Positions 48,873 through 58,760 of a stretch of DNA of 64,000 bases are shown here, piece after piece. The stretch spans positions 35,627 to 99,626 of the forward strand of contig NZ_WGNY01000041.1 in NCBI RefSeq assembly GCF_016124325.1, in the 5' to 3' direction. Position 1 is the first letter of the stretch; the number at the start of each line of letters is the position of its first letter. The position numbers and the translations under genes are program-made. This DNA comes from Phenylobacterium sp. (lineage in GTDB: Bacteria; Pseudomonadota; Alphaproteobacteria; Caulobacterales; Caulobacteraceae). The notes beneath the pieces were generated by a model. The model was not told the origin of the DNA, made no database searches, and saw only the letters and a program-made list of their open reading frames with translations.

Positions 48873-49949
48873 CTAGGGCGCGCCCAGCGTGCGGCCGAAG
48901 AAGTCGAGCGCCATGTCGATCGCCGCCTGGTGGGTCGGGTCCTGGGGCGGCTCGTCGCGGCAGAGCTCCGTGACGGCGCGCCCGGCGTCGGTGCAGGTCG
49001 ACAGGAAGTCGTAGTGCTTGACACCCGGCAGCTCCCTGACCTCGGCGCCGGGGATCATCCGCGCGGCGACGCGGCCGTTGGTGTCCGGCGGCGCGACGGG
49101 ATCGGCGTCGCCCAGCAGGATCGCTGTCGGGACCTTTATCGACGCCAGGCTCTCGGGCGTCAGGCCCTGGACGATGGCTGGCGCGATGGCGAAAGCCGCC
49201 TTCACGCCTGGAATCCGGTGGTCGTCACCCGCGTGGGCGACCGCGCCGGCCAGCTCGGGCGACTTCAGGGCCTTCTCGGCGTCGTCCATGCTGAGGGCGT
49301 ATTCTTTCTGCGGCCGGCAGACCCCGTCCTCGGGATGCCGCCGGCAGAAAGCGACGAAGCGGAACATCTCCGGCCGAGCGCCCGCCGAGACAAGGGTCGT
49401 GAAGCCGCCCGCCGAGAAGCCCGACACGCCCACCTTCGCGCCGTCGATGCGCGGGCCGATCTCGGGATCGGCCTTCGCCGCCCCAAGCGCCGCGGCCAGA
49501 TCGTCGGCGCGGGTCCAGGACAGGATCGCGCCGGGCGTCGTCATCTTGTCGAGGCCGTTGTTGCCGGGATGGTCGACGGCCACGACCACGTAGCCCGCCC
49601 GCGCCAGCGGCACGCCGAACCAGCCCATCATCCGGGCGGTTCCGCCGAAGCCGTGAGAGAATAGGATCACGGGCCGCACCTTCGCGTCGGCGAAGGGCGC
49701 GTCGGGCGCGACGGCGCCGACGACGAACAGAGGCTTGCCTGGCGGGCCGAGGTCGATGCGCTCTTCCTTCGCGCCCTCAGCGGCCGGGTACCAGACCGTG
49801 ACCCGCACGGTCGTGCGGTGTTCGGCGTCCCGCAACGCCGCCGTGGCATCTGACGCCTGCAGGTGGCGCTCGCCCACCGGCCCCGCCAGCGCCCCGAACG
49901 CTACGCTCAGAGCGGTCGCTATCACGCTCGCGGCCAGGGATGCCCGCAT
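48873..49949 (-). CDS. Secreted alpha/beta hydrolase (dienelactone hydrolase/PAF-acetylhydrolase-like)
   Basis: The protein has 358 residues. A signal peptide ends near AFGALAGPVG. RPVILFSHGFGGTARMMGWF carries the oxyanion-hole region, VGVSGFSAGGFTTL the nucleophile Ser, LLGDADPVAPP the acid, and GVKHYDFLS the catalytic His, so the triad is intact. The opening RVTVWYPAAEG matches the predicted-dienelactone-hydrolase/PAF-AH group. Four cysteines (FCRRHPEDGVC; STCTDAGRAVTELC) may form disulfides. Periplasmic esterase of unknown substrate. Confidence 0.85.
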   Translation of the reverse strand: MRASLAASVIATALSVAFGALAGPVGERHLQASDATAALRDAEHRTTVRVTVWYPAAEGAKEERIDLGPPGKPLFVVGAVAPDAPFADAKVRPVILFSHGFGGTARMMGWFGVPLARAGYVVVAVDHPGNNGLDKMTTPGAILSWTRADDLAAALGAAKADPEIGPRIDGAKVGVSGFSAGGFTTLVSAGARPEMFRFVAFCRRHPEDGVCRPQKEYALSMDDAEKALKSPELAGAVAHAGDDHRIPGVKAAFAIAPAIVQGLTPESLASIKVPTAILLGDADPVAPPDTNGRVAARMIPGAEVRELPGVKHYDFLSTCTDAGRAVTELCRDEPPQDPTHQAAIDMALDFFGRTLGAP

Positions 49950-50021
49950 CGCCTCCCCCCTCTCGTTCCGATTTTCCGCGATGTTAGCCGCGCTGCCCCG
50001 GGGTCGCCGCTTAAATCCCCG

Positions 50022-50714
50022 TCATGCGGCCCAGGCGGCGGCGAAGCGGCGCAGGAGCGTGAGCGCGGCGCTGTCGGTCGCGCCGGTCCTGGCGGCGAGC
50101 CGCACGAAGAGGTGGCCGTGGGGCCGTCCGGCGCGCGCGGGCAGGCCCTGGCCGTCGATCCGCGCCAGGCCCCGCTCGGCGGCCTTCCGGTCGATCCAGA
50201 CGCTGCGGCGGCCCATCGGGGTCTCCAGGCTGATGCGGCCGCCCTTCCTGAGCGTGGCGGGCGCGACCTTGGCCGTGATCCAGAGATCGTCGCCGCGGAC
50301 CAGCATGCCGTCCTGGGCGCGGATATAGACGGAGAGTTCGGTCCCCGCCGCGCGCACCTTGTCGCCCGAACGCAGGCCGGGAGGCAGGGTGAGGCGGATC
50401 AGCCGGCCGTCTGCCAGGCGGTGGTCGGTCTCGCCGCCCTCCAGGGCGACGCGAGGCGAGATCTCCAGCGAGCGCTCGCGCGGCTTGCGCGGCCCGGCCT
50501 GGGCGACCTCGGTGTCGACGTCCGGTCCGTCCTGCAGCCGGCGATAGGCCTCGACCACCTGGCGGAAGGCGCCTTCGTCGCCGCCGGCGTCGGGGTGGGC
50601 GCGCTTGGCGGCGTCGCGAAAGGCCTGGCGCACCTCGGCCGGAGTGGCGGCGGCGGTCACGCCCAGCACCTCGCGGGCGAATTTCGGCGTCATGTCGGGA
50701 AGCGCCCGAGTCAT
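50022..50714 (-). CDS. DnaJ-like co-chaperone with J-domain and substrate-binding region
   Basis: The protein has ~230 residues. A J-domain (EVLGVTAAATPAEVRQAFRD, then KRAHPDAGGDE with the HPD tripeptide) is followed by a DnaJ C-terminal-like region (IRLTLPPGLRSGDKVRAAG, DDLWITAKVAP). No zinc-finger or G/F region, so it is a CbpA-like, type II co-chaperone that stimulates DnaK. The start could be this ATG or one 21 bases downstream. Divergent from pdxH. Confidence 0.82.
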   Translation of the reverse strand: MTRALPDMTPKFAREVLGVTAAATPAEVRQAFRDAAKRAHPDAGGDEGAFRQVVEAYRRLQDGPDVDTEVAQAGPRKPRERSLEISPRVALEGGETDHRLADGRLIRLTLPPGLRSGDKVRAAGTELSVYIRAQDGMLVRGDDLWITAKVAPATLRKGGRISLETPMGRRSVWIDRKAAERGLARIDGQGLPARAGRPHGHLFVRLAARTGATDSAALTLLRRFAAAWAA

Positions 50715-50795
50715 GAACCGCGACGTTAAGGTGAACGACCTCAACACACCGTTAAGCCTCGCAAGGCAGGCGCACGCCGCGCTATAGGGCCGGAC

Positions 50796-51461
50796 GTGAC
50801 CGAGAAGACCTTCATCCCGCCGTCGCCCAGCGAGGACGACTACGTGGCCCAGGTGGCCGCCGCCGGCCCGCCGCCGCAGCTCACCGAGGACGATCCCTTC
50901 GTCCTGTTCCGCGAGTGGCTGGCCGAAGCCCTGCAGAAGGAAGCCAACGACGGCAACGCCATGGCGCTCGCCACGGTGGACGAGAGCGGCCTGCCCGACG
51001 TGCGCATGGTGCTGCTGAAGGACGTCGATCCGTCAGGCTTCGTCTTCTACACCAACCTCGGCAGCGCCAAGGGCCGCCAGCTCGCGGCCAATCCCAAGGC
51101 GGCGCTGCTGTTCCACTGGAAATCGCTGCGCCGGCAGGTGCGGGTGCGCGGCGAGATCAGCCGGGTGACCGACGCCGAGGCCGACGCCTACTGGGCCACC
51201 CGGGCGCGGCCCGCCCAGCTCGGGGCCTGGGCCTCGGCCCAGTCGCAGCCGCTTCCCGACCGGATGGCGTTCGAGAAGAAGATCGCCGAGTACGGCCTCA
51301 AGTTCGGCCTGGGCAAGCCGCCGCGGCCGCCGCACTGGTCGGGCTTCCGCCTTGCGCCGCTCACGATCGAGTTCTGGCGCGACCGGCCCTTCCGCCTGCA
51401 CGAGCGGCTGGTGTTCGAGCGGGCCGGCGACGGCTGGTCGACGCACAGGCTGTTTCCTTGA
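50796..51461 (+). CDS. pdxH: Pyridoxamine 5'-phosphate oxidase
   Basis: The protein has 221 residues. [59 protein letters not shown] and the C-terminal [23 protein letters not shown] are diagnostic of the FMN-dependent oxidase that makes pyridoxal phosphate. GTG start. Its stop overlaps the TTG start of the next gene (TTGA), so the two are translationally coupled. Confidence 0.96.
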   Translation: MTEKTFIPPSPSEDDYVAQVAAAGPPPQLTEDDPFVLFREWLAEALQKEANDGNAMALATVDESGLPDVRMVLLKDVDPSGFVFYTNLGSAKGRQLAANPKAALLFHWKSLRRQVRVRGEISRVTDAEADAYWATRARPAQLGAWASAQSQPLPDRMAFEKKIAEYGLKFGLGKPPRPPHWSGFRLAPLTIEFWRDRPFRLHERLVFERAGDGWSTHRLFP

Positions 51462-52942
51462 GCGACGCCGTCGAGGACGAAATCGTCGCCTGGCTCACGC
51501 CGCTGAGCGATCGGCGGATCGACACCGCCTGCGCCCACGTGTTCCTGCAGCCCGACCGGGTGCTGAAGGTGAAGCGGCACGACGACCTGGGCTACGCCGA
51601 CTTCTCCACCGACGCCCAGCGGCTCTGGGCCCTGGAGCGCGAGCTGGAGTTCAATCGGCCCGCCGCGCCCGACATCTACCGCGCCGTTCGCCGGATCACC
51701 CGCGAGGCCGATGGTTCGCTCGCCATCGACGGGGCCGGCGAGACGCTGGACCACGTGCTGGAGATGCGGCGCTTCGACGAGACCTGGGTGCTGTCGGCCC
51801 GGCCCGAGGCCGTGGACGGCGAACTGGCCGAGCGGCTGGGCCGCGCCATCGCCGGCTTCCACGCCACGGCGCCCCTGCGGCCGGCGGGCGGCCTGACGGC
51901 GCTCGCCTGGACCGTCGGCTCCAACGCCCAGCTCCTGCGCAACACCTGCAAGGGGCTCGACCAGGACCGGGTGGAGGTGATGATCGCGCTGACCGAGACG
52001 GCGCTGGAGGAGCAGTCGGCGCTGCTGGCGCATCGCTCGGCGACGGGCTTCGCGCGGCGCTGTCACGGCGACCTGCACCTGGGCAACATCCTGCTGGAGA
52101 ACGGCCAGCCGATCCTGTTCGACTGCATCGAGTTCAGCGACCTGCTGTCGGATCTCGACGTGCAGTACGACCTGGCCTTCCTGCTGATGGACCTGGACTT
52201 CCGCGACCGGCGCGACGCCGCCGTCCGCGCGCTGTCGGCCTATCTGGACGAAGCCGCGCGCAGCTTCCCGGCCGAGATCTGGCGGGGCATGGCCGCGATG
52301 CCGCTGATGCTGTCGGTGCGGGCGGCCGTCCGCGCCCATGTGACCGCCCACTCCGGCGAAGTGGAGACCGCGCGGGCCTATGTGGAGGCGGCCATCACCC
52401 ACCTGTCGCCGCCGCCGCCCGTGCTGGCGGCCGTGGGCGGGCTGTCGGGCTCGGGCAAGTCGACCTTCGCCCGCGCCATGGCGCCCGGCCTGGGCGCCTC
52501 GCCCGGCGCGGTGATCCTGCGCACCGACGAGGTCCGCAAGCGGCTGGCCGGGGTCGCGCCCACCGAAACCCTGCCCGCCGAGGCCTATGCGCCGGAGGCT
52601 CAGGCGCGCGCCTACGACGAGATGTTCGCCAACGCCGCCGACCTGCTGCGCGCCGGCGCCTCGGTCGTGCTGGACGCCACCTTCATCGACGCCGGGCTGC
52701 GGACCCGCGCCGCGGCGCTGGCGGACGATTGCGGGGTCGCGTTCCGCCCCGCCTGGCTGGAGGCTCCGGTCGAACTGCTAGCCGCGCGCGTGGCCGGCCG
52801 CTCGGGCGACGCCTCGGACGCGACGGTCGACGTGCTGCGCGAGCAGGCCTCGCGCCTGGGTGGCGAGATCGGCTGGACGAAGGTCGACGCCGCGGCGCCT
52901 ACGGCGGCGGCGGTCGCAACCTGGAACCGCGCGAAGGCCTGA
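51458..52942 (+). CDS. Bifunctional aminoglycoside-phosphotransferase-like / AAA-type kinase
   Basis: The protein has 494 residues. The N-terminal ~320 residues are an APH-type kinase fold: [21 protein letters not shown] with catalytic Asp and Asn, then [20 protein letters not shown]. The C-terminal ~170 are a P-loop kinase: [31 protein letters not shown] and [11 protein letters not shown]. This two-domain protein is widespread and uncharacterised; the lid resembles gluconate- or zeta-type kinases. Coupled to pdxH by TTGA overlap, suggesting a cofactor- or metabolite-related role rather than drug resistance. Confidence 0.85.
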   Translation: MSDAVEDEIVAWLTPLSDRRIDTACAHVFLQPDRVLKVKRHDDLGYADFSTDAQRLWALERELEFNRPAAPDIYRAVRRITREADGSLAIDGAGETLDHVLEMRRFDETWVLSARPEAVDGELAERLGRAIAGFHATAPLRPAGGLTALAWTVGSNAQLLRNTCKGLDQDRVEVMIALTETALEEQSALLAHRSATGFARRCHGDLHLGNILLENGQPILFDCIEFSDLLSDLDVQYDLAFLLMDLDFRDRRDAAVRALSAYLDEAARSFPAEIWRGMAAMPLMLSVRAAVRAHVTAHSGEVETARAYVEAAITHLSPPPPVLAAVGGLSGSGKSTFARAMAPGLGASPGAVILRTDEVRKRLAGVAPTETLPAEAYAPEAQARAYDEMFANAADLLRAGASVVLDATFIDAGLRTRAAALADDCGVAFRPAWLEAPVELLAARVAGRSGDASDATVDVLREQASRLGGEIGWTKVDAAAPTAAAVATWNRAKA

Positions 52943-53018
52943 TCTCGTTGCGGAAACGGCCTCGGCTGACTAAGCCTAGACGCCAAGTAACGATCGATAA
53001 CCTGGGAGACGCTCGCCC

Positions 53019-54665
53019 ATGCTGGGCCTGATGCAGAACTGGCCGCTCACGGTCGACAAGATCCTGGACCACGCCAAGCACTGGCACGGTGACCGCGAGG
53101 TGGTCAGCCGATCGGTCGAGGGGCCGATCGTGCGCACGACCTATGCGCAGATTCACGAGCGGGCGAAGAAGCTGTCCAACGCCCTGCGCGGCCTGGGCGT
53201 GCTGCCGGGCGACCGGGTGGCGACGCTGGCCTGGAACACGGGCCGCCACGTCGAGGCCTGGTACGGCATCATGGGGATCGGCGCGGTTTGCCACACGCTG
53301 AACCCGCGGCTGTTCGCCGACCAGCTCTGCTACATCATCAACCACGCCGAAGATAAGATCATCTTCACCGACCTGACCTTCGTGCCGGTGCTGGCCGAGA
53401 ACCGGGCCCGGATGCCGACGGTCGAGCACATCGTGGTGATGACCGACCGGGCCGGAATGAAGGGCGTCGACCTGCCCGGGGCCCTCTGCTTCGAGGATCT
53501 GGTCGAGCGGAGCTCGGCCGAGTGCGACTGGGGCGGCTTCGACGAGAACACCGCCGCGGGCCTCTGCTACACCTCGGGCACGACCGGCAATCCGAAGGGC
53601 GTGCTCTACTCCCACCGTTCGAACTTCCTGCACACCCTGGTGACCCTGGGCGCCGACGTCATGGGCCTGTCGGCCCGCGACACCGTGCTGCCGGTGGTGC
53701 CGATGTTCCATGCCAACGCCTGGGGCCTGGCGTTCAGCTGCGCGGCCGTGGGCGCCAAGATGGTGATGCCGGGCCAGAAGCTGGACGGCGCTTCTGTGCA
53801 CGAGCTTCTGGAGACCGAAGGCGTGACCTTCTCGGCCGCCGTGCCGACCGTCTGGCAGATGCTGCTGGCGCACCTGCGCGAGACCAAGGGCGAGCTTTCG
53901 ACCCTCAAGCGCGTGGTGATCGGCGGCTCGGCCGTGCCGGAAGCGATCGTGCGCGGCTTCCGCGACGAGTACGGCGTCGACGTCACCCACGCCTGGGGCA
54001 TGACCGAGACCTCGCCGCTCGGCACCCAGGCCACGCCCAACGCCGCCATCGCCGCCATGAGCGAGGAGGAGCAGCTCCGCTACAAGCTGAAGCAGGGCCG
54101 CCCGCCGCTGGGCGTGGAGATGAAGCTCACCGACGACCAGGGCGCCCGCCTGCCGCACGACGGGACCACCTTCGGCAAGCTCAAGGTGAAGGGGCCGTTC
54201 GTGGTGGGCGAGTACTTCAAGGGCGAGGGCGGGGCGATCCTCGATCCCGAGGGGTTCTTCGACACCGGCGACGTCTCCACCATCGACGACCAGGGCTTCA
54301 TGCAGATCACCGACCGGGCCAAGGACGTGATCAAGTCCGGCGGCGAATGGATCAGCTCCATCGAGATCGAGAACATCGCCGTCGGCCACCCCAAGGCCGC
54401 CCTGGCGGCGGTCATCGGCGCCTTCCACCCCAAGTGGGACGAGCGGCCGGTGCTGCTGGTCAAGCTGGAGCACGGCGTCGAGGCGGCCAAGGAGGACTTC
54501 CTGAAGTTCCTCGAAGGCAAGATCGCCAAGTGGTGGATGCCCGACGACGTGGTCTTCGTCGACGACATCCCGCTGGGCGCCACCGGCAAGATCGACAAGA
54601 AGGTCATCCGCGAGCGGATGAAGGATTACGTCCTGCCGACGGCCAAGGCCAAGGAGAACGCTTGA
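53019..54665 (+). CDS. Medium/long-chain fatty-acid--CoA ligase (AlkK/DmdB-like)
   Basis: The protein has 548 residues and belongs to the ANL superfamily. The P-loop [16 protein letters not shown] is near residue 185, the adenylate motif [13 protein letters not shown] near 325, the hinge [17 protein letters not shown] near 430, and the catalytic C-terminal Lys in [11 protein letters not shown]. It activates fatty or methylthioalkanoic acids via acyl-AMP to acyl-CoA in the cytosol. [16 protein letters not shown] is the typical start of this subgroup; exact chain length is not evident. Confidence 0.92.
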   Translation: MLGLMQNWPLTVDKILDHAKHWHGDREVVSRSVEGPIVRTTYAQIHERAKKLSNALRGLGVLPGDRVATLAWNTGRHVEAWYGIMGIGAVCHTLNPRLFADQLCYIINHAEDKIIFTDLTFVPVLAENRARMPTVEHIVVMTDRAGMKGVDLPGALCFEDLVERSSAECDWGGFDENTAAGLCYTSGTTGNPKGVLYSHRSNFLHTLVTLGADVMGLSARDTVLPVVPMFHANAWGLAFSCAAVGAKMVMPGQKLDGASVHELLETEGVTFSAAVPTVWQMLLAHLRETKGELSTLKRVVIGGSAVPEAIVRGFRDEYGVDVTHAWGMTETSPLGTQATPNAAIAAMSEEEQLRYKLKQGRPPLGVEMKLTDDQGARLPHDGTTFGKLKVKGPFVVGEYFKGEGGAILDPEGFFDTGDVSTIDDQGFMQITDRAKDVIKSGGEWISSIEIENIAVGHPKAALAAVIGAFHPKWDERPVLLVKLEHGVEAAKEDFLKFLEGKIAKWWMPDDVVFVDDIPLGATGKIDKKVIRERMKDYVLPTAKAKENA

Positions 54666-54682
54666 TTTCGGGGCTCCACCCT

Positions 54683-54731
54683 GAGCGCGATCCGCAAAAG
54701 TGGAGACCGGTTTTGCGGTCAGATCGCGCTC
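54683..54731. repeat. Nested-palindrome intergenic element
   Basis: Outer arms GAGCGCGATC / GATCGCGCTC enclose inner arms CCGCAAAA / TTTTGCGG around a GTGGAGACCGG centre. Very similar AAGTGGA-ACCGGTTTT palindromes are abundant between genes in Rhizobiales and relatives. It lies between the acyl-CoA ligase and GNAT genes. Confidence 0.75.
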
Positions 54732-54779
54732 AAACTCTTGGATTCGAGCCCCTTTAAGGGCTCTGGGCTTTGCCGGGGC

Positions 54780-55304
54780 ATGGACGTCGAGCTGAAACCG
54801 GCCGCCGAGGCCGACTATCCCGCCATCGTGGCCCTCACCAACCGCGCCTTCCGCCAGACCGGCGAAGGCGCGAGCTGGAACGTCGAGGACGTGATCGCGG
54901 GCGACCGCATAACCGAGGGCCTGCTGCGCGAGGAGGTCGCCGGCGCGCCGGACGGGCATCTGCTGATCTGGCGCGACGCGGCGGGCGAGCACCTGGGGCA
55001 TGTGCGCCTGGAGCCCATGGCCGACGGGGCCTGGTATCTCGGCATGCTGACCGTGCGGCCCGACCGCCAGGACCAGAAGCTGGGCCGCCGCCTGCTGGCC
55101 GCCGCCGAGGACTTCGCGCGCGGTCACGGCGCGGACCGCATCCGCATGACGGTGGTGAACGTCCGCGACACCCTGATCGCCTGGTACGAGCGCCGCGGCT
55201 ACGCGCGCACCGGCGAGACCGAGCCCTTTCCCTACGGCGACGATCGCTTCGGGACGCCGACGCGGGACGACCTCTGCTTCGTCGTGCTTGAGCGGGGGCT
55301 GTAG
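54780..55304 (+). CDS. GNAT family N-acetyltransferase
   Basis: The protein has 174 residues. The fold is complete: LKPAAEADYPAIVALTNRAF, the strand LGHVRLEPMADGAWYLGMLTV, and the acetyl-CoA-binding QDQKLGRRLLAAAEDFA, followed by VNVRDTLIAWYERRGY. Substrate (amino acid, amine or protein N-terminus) is unknown. The ATG giving MDVELKPA is preferred, with GGGG upstream. Confidence 0.88.
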   Translation: MDVELKPAAEADYPAIVALTNRAFRQTGEGASWNVEDVIAGDRITEGLLREEVAGAPDGHLLIWRDAAGEHLGHVRLEPMADGAWYLGMLTVRPDRQDQKLGRRLLAAAEDFARGHGADRIRMTVVNVRDTLIAWYERRGYARTGETEPFPYGDDRFGTPTRDDLCFVVLERGL

Positions 55305-55456
55305 GCGCCTGCGGCGAGACGGGAAGAGGGCGACCGACGGCCCGACCGTCGCGCCAGGCCGGCGTTTCGTCGCTGCGGCCTTGAAATCTTCCAGCCGCTC
55401 CAATGGTCTGGCCCGCCCATGGCGCGGCGCCGCGCCCGGGCGTCCAGGAGTTTCGA

Positions 55457-56893
55457 ATGCGCATACGCCGACAGGCCGTTCCGGCTGCGGGAAAACCGGC
55501 CGAGCCGCGGCGTAGCCGGGCGCTCTCCCGCCGAAACGTCCTCGCCTTCGCGCCGTCGCTGTTGGTCGCCTCCGGAGCGGCGCGCGCCTGGGCGGCCACG
55601 GGCGCCGTCTCGCACTGGCGGCTGCGCATGCCCCACACCGCGTTCGGCCCGCTCGACCTCCTCGTCGAGATGCGGCGAACCGGCGACGAGAGCTTCACGG
55701 TCGTCAGCAGCTCCGGCGCGATCGACCTCGTCCGGCGGCTGCCGGGCGCCGCCGCGCCGCCGACGGACATCGCCGACGGCCTCTGGGCGTTCGCCTTCAC
55801 GCGCGAAGGCGGCGGCTGGCGCGGCGTTTCGCTGGCGTCGCGCAAGGGCGACGAGGCCCGGATCACGCGGCTCGATCCGGAGGCGATCGAGGGCGAGATC
55901 GCCAAGGGCTGGTTCCGAGGCTCCTTCTCCGCCGCCCCGGCGCTGGGCAGGGCCGCCCGCTTGCGGGACTATCCGGCCGCCGCCGCCGGGCTTCGCGAGG
56001 TGGTCGCCGCCAGGCTCTTCGATCCGCATCTGGCCCGCGGGCCGGAGTTCGGGCGGTTCCTGTCGCGCCTCGATGCGGTCGCCGCCCGGGCCCGGGACGA
56101 CCTCGACCTTTGCCTCGCCGCGCGCTGGGCGTGGGACGGCCGGCCCGCCGCCTCGCACTTCGAATTGCGCCGGTCCGACGTCTCGGCGGCCGACCTCGCG
56201 GCCCGGTTCGAGACCATGAACGCCGGCGGCCGGGGCGCCGAGCTGAGGTTCGAAGACGATGTGGCGATCCTCCGTGTCTCGACGATGATGGGCGGCGACA
56301 CCCTGCAGCAGATCGAGGCCGCCTGGCGCACGGTGGCCGAGCGGCGTCCGCAGGCGCTGATCATCGACCTGCGGGGAAATCCCGGCGGCGCGTTTGCGAT
56401 CAAGCCGCTCACCGCGCCGCTCCTGACCGCGCCGCTGGACGCGGGCGTCTTCGCCTCGCGTCTCTGGCGAAGGGACCATTCGGAGGCGCCGGGGCGCGCG
56501 GCCATGATGGCGGCGCCGGCCATTGAGGGAACCTCGCTGATCGCCTTCTGGCGCACGGTGCAGGCCCAGCCCCTCACGCGCGTGAGGATCGATCCCGAGC
56601 CGATCGGCTTCGAGGGGCGCGTCGATGTGCTGGTCGACGGGCGCACGGCCAGCGCCGCCGAGATGGCCGCCGACGCGCTCCGGCGCACGGGCAGGGTCCG
56701 TCTGGTGGGCGAGCCGACGGCCGGGCAGATGCTGTCGGGGGCCTATTTCGACCTGCCCGAAGGCTTCCAGGTCTACCTACCCGTCGCCGACTACTTCGCT
56801 GGCGGGGACCGCCGCCTGGAGGGCGCTGGCGTGATCCCGGATGTCCGCGCGGCCAGCGGCGACGCCCTGGAGGTCGCGAAAGGGGCGGCCTGA
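55457..56893 (+). CDS. S41 (tail-specific) family peptidase, exported
   Basis: The protein has 478 residues. An Arg-rich N-terminus with LSRRNVLAFAPSLLVASGAARAWA suggests a Tat signal. The S41 core is in the C-terminal half: ALIIDLRGNPGGAFAI, VLVDGRTASAAEMAADAL with the likely nucleophile Ser, and LVGEPTAGQMLSGAYFDLPEG. The first ~230 mature residues are unassigned; no PDZ is obvious. Probably a periplasmic protease of unknown target. ATG at 55457 has a clear CAGGAG site. Confidence 0.85.
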   Translation: MRIRRQAVPAAGKPAEPRRSRALSRRNVLAFAPSLLVASGAARAWAATGAVSHWRLRMPHTAFGPLDLLVEMRRTGDESFTVVSSSGAIDLVRRLPGAAAPPTDIADGLWAFAFTREGGGWRGVSLASRKGDEARITRLDPEAIEGEIAKGWFRGSFSAAPALGRAARLRDYPAAAAGLREVVAARLFDPHLARGPEFGRFLSRLDAVAARARDDLDLCLAARWAWDGRPAASHFELRRSDVSAADLAARFETMNAGGRGAELRFEDDVAILRVSTMMGGDTLQQIEAAWRTVAERRPQALIIDLRGNPGGAFAIKPLTAPLLTAPLDAGVFASRLWRRDHSEAPGRAAMMAAPAIEGTSLIAFWRTVQAQPLTRVRIDPEPIGFEGRVDVLVDGRTASAAEMAADALRRTGRVRLVGEPTAGQMLSGAYFDLPEGFQVYLPVADYFAGGDRRLEGAGVIPDVRAASGDALEVAKGAA

Positions 56894-56909
56894 GCCGGGC
56901 GAGAGCGCG

Positions 56910-57341
56910 TCAGGTCCGCGGGTAGAGGATCACCTGGGTGCAGCGGAACGCCGCCATCAGCCGGCCGGTGGCCGCGTCGGTGACGGCGGCGTCCCAGACC
57001 TGGGTCGTGCGCCCGCCGTGCAGCAGCGTGGCGGTGCAGATCGCCTCGCCTTCCCGCAGGATGCCGGTGAAGTTGCACTTGACCTCGGCCGTGGTGAAGC
57101 CGCTCGCGCCCTCCGGCCACGCGGTCGAGACGCCGTAGGCGCAAAGGATGTCCGCCACCGACAGCACCGCCCCGGCGAGGAGATAGCCGGTGTGGGCCAC
57201 GAGGTCGGGCCGCGCGCTGAAGCGTCCGACCACCCGCCCGTCGGCGACCTCGGTGATCATGAGGCCGAGATGCTCCGGCAGCTTGCCGAGGTTGGCGCGG
57301 TTCAGGTCCTCGACGCTGGTGTGGTTGGCGGTCTTGGGCAC
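56910..57341 (-). CDS. PaaI-type hotdog-fold thioesterase
   Basis: The protein has 143 residues. HLGLMITEVADGRVVGRFSA, then HTGYLLAGAVLSVADILCAYG is the hotdog helix region, and TAEVKCNFTGILREGEAICTA the central sheet. Such proteins hydrolyse acyl-CoA thioesters. GTG start, 5 bases after the MBL stop, so it is the last gene of a three-gene operon with DUF442 and MBL proteins. The track ORF's first two thirds are the MBL gene in another frame. Confidence 0.78.
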   Translation of the reverse strand: MPKTANHTSVEDLNRANLGKLPEHLGLMITEVADGRVVGRFSARPDLVAHTGYLLAGAVLSVADILCAYGVSTAWPEGASGFTTAEVKCNFTGILREGEAICTATLLHGGRTTQVWDAAVTDAATGRLMAAFRCTQVILYPRT

Positions 57342-57346
57342 GACGG

Positions 57347-58240
57347 TCAGGCCAGCCGGTAGATGCTGTCCGGGCCCGGCTCGCCGTCGGCCTTCAGCGT
57401 CCCGTTGCGCACCATATGGATCATGCCGGCCAGCATCGAGCGGGCGGCCGCCGGATGCAGGCGGGCGTCCACGTCGGCGTAGAGGCGCGGGACGAGGTCG
57501 CGGATGCGGGCCGGGCCGGTCTTGAGCGCGTCGGTGATCTGGTCGAGGCGTTCCTGGCGGTGGTCCGCATACGCCTGGATGAACGCCTCGACCTCGCGGA
57601 TCGGCGGGCCATGGGTGGGCCAGAGCACCTCGAACTTCCTCGCGCGGATCGCCTCGAGGCTGGCGAGATAGTCGGTCATGTCGCCGTCGGGCGGGGTGAT
57701 GACCGTGGTGGACCAGCCCATGATGTGATCGCCGCTGAAGCAGGCGTTCTCCTCGGCCAGGGCGAAGCACAGGTGGTTGGAGGTGTGGCCGGGCGTGGGG
57801 ATCGTCTCCAGCGTCCAGCCGGGCCCCGACAGGGTTCCGCCGGCGCACAGGCTGACGTCGGGCTGGAAGGACAGGTCGTGGCCGGCCTCCATCTTCACCC
57901 CGCCGTCGTCCTCGTCGTGGGCGGCCACCGCGCAGCCGTAGATCGTCGCCCCCGTCGCGGCCTTCAGCGGCCCGGCCAGGGGCGAGTGGTCGGAGTGGTG
58001 GTGGGTGATGACGATGTGGGTGATCCGCTCGCCCTCGACGGCCGCCAGGATCGCCGCCAGATGCGCCGGATCGTCGGGCCCCGGATCGATCACCGCCACC
58101 TCGCCGCGGCCCACGATGTAGGTCCCGGTGCCGCGGAAGGTGAACGGGCCGGGATTGTTGGCCGTCACCCGCCGGATCAGCGGCGAGACCTGGTCGCAGC
58201 GGCCGTATTCGATGTCGATCTCGCGGACGTAGGGGATCAT
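57347..58240 (-). CDS. MBL-fold metallohydrolase (LACTB2/glyoxalase II-like)
   Basis: The protein has 297 residues. HIVITHHHSDHSPLAGPLK is the HxHxDH-type metal motif, with further ligands in TPGHTSNHLC, SGDHIMGWSTT and LWPTHGPPI. The C-terminal helical part (RLHPAAARSMLAGMIHM) resembles LACTB2-like proteins, which may act on RNA or thioesters. ATG overlaps the DUF442 stop (ATGA), so these are translationally coupled. Confidence 0.88.
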   Translation of the reverse strand: MIPYVREIDIEYGRCDQVSPLIRRVTANNPGPFTFRGTGTYIVGRGEVAVIDPGPDDPAHLAAILAAVEGERITHIVITHHHSDHSPLAGPLKAATGATIYGCAVAAHDEDDGGVKMEAGHDLSFQPDVSLCAGGTLSGPGWTLETIPTPGHTSNHLCFALAEENACFSGDHIMGWSTTVITPPDGDMTDYLASLEAIRARKFEVLWPTHGPPIREVEAFIQAYADHRQERLDQITDALKTGPARIRDLVPRLYADVDARLHPAAARSMLAGMIHMVRNGTLKADGEPGPDSIYRLA

Positions 58241-58647
58241 CCGCCCAGGGGCCCCGAAAGGTCGTAGCCGGCCGCGCGGCCCAGGCCGACGAGCTCGCCA
58301 CGGCTCCTCGCGCCCGACATGGCCTGGCTGAGCGACCAGGTGACGATCGACCGCGTGCCCGACCGGCAGAAGGCCAGCACCGGGGCCGGCGCGTCGGCCA
58401 GCACGTTCAGCGTTTCGGTCACCTGCTCGGCCGTCGGGCCGCCGCGCACCGGGATGTGGACGTAGACCAGCCCCGCGGCCCTGGCGGCCGCCTCGATCTC
58501 AGCGCCCGCCGGCTGGCCCGGATCCTCGCCGTCGGGGCGGTTGTTGATGATGGTGCGGAAACCCTGGCCGGCGGCCTCGGCCACGTCGGCCACGCTGATC
58601 TGCGGGCTCACGGAAATGTCGTCGGTGACGCGTCGGAAGTCAGACAT
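58237..58647 (-). CDS. DUF442/TIGR01244-type phosphatase-fold protein
   Basis: The protein has 136 residues. ISVSPQISVADVAEAAGQGFRTIINNRPDGE and LAFCRSGTRSIVTWSLSQA, with the Cys-x5-Arg loop CRSGTR of the dual-specificity phosphatase fold. The family (Blh-like) is linked with MBL hydrolases in sulfide and persulfide metabolism. Its coupling here to an MBL-fold gene supports a common pathway, though rhodanese activity is not shown. Confidence 0.88.
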   Translation of the reverse strand: MSDFRRVTDDISVSPQISVADVAEAAGQGFRTIINNRPDGEDPGQPAGAEIEAAARAAGLVYVHIPVRGGPTAEQVTETLNVLADAPAPVLAFCRSGTRSIVTWSLSQAMSGARSRGELVGLGRAAGYDLSGPLGG

Positions 58648-58760
58648 GGGGCTCCACGGGAACTGGTTTGGCCGCTTCGTTGACATCATCGGGGGTGGGT
58701 GGAACTTTCGCAACGGCCGGCCCCCGAAAAGGCCCGTGTGGAAGAGGCCCTTTCCCGCCC

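Noticed and set aside
51458-52942. Aminoglycoside resistance gene
   Set aside because: APH fold is fused to a P-loop kinase and coupled to pdxH, a widespread housekeeping arrangement, not a resistance cassette.
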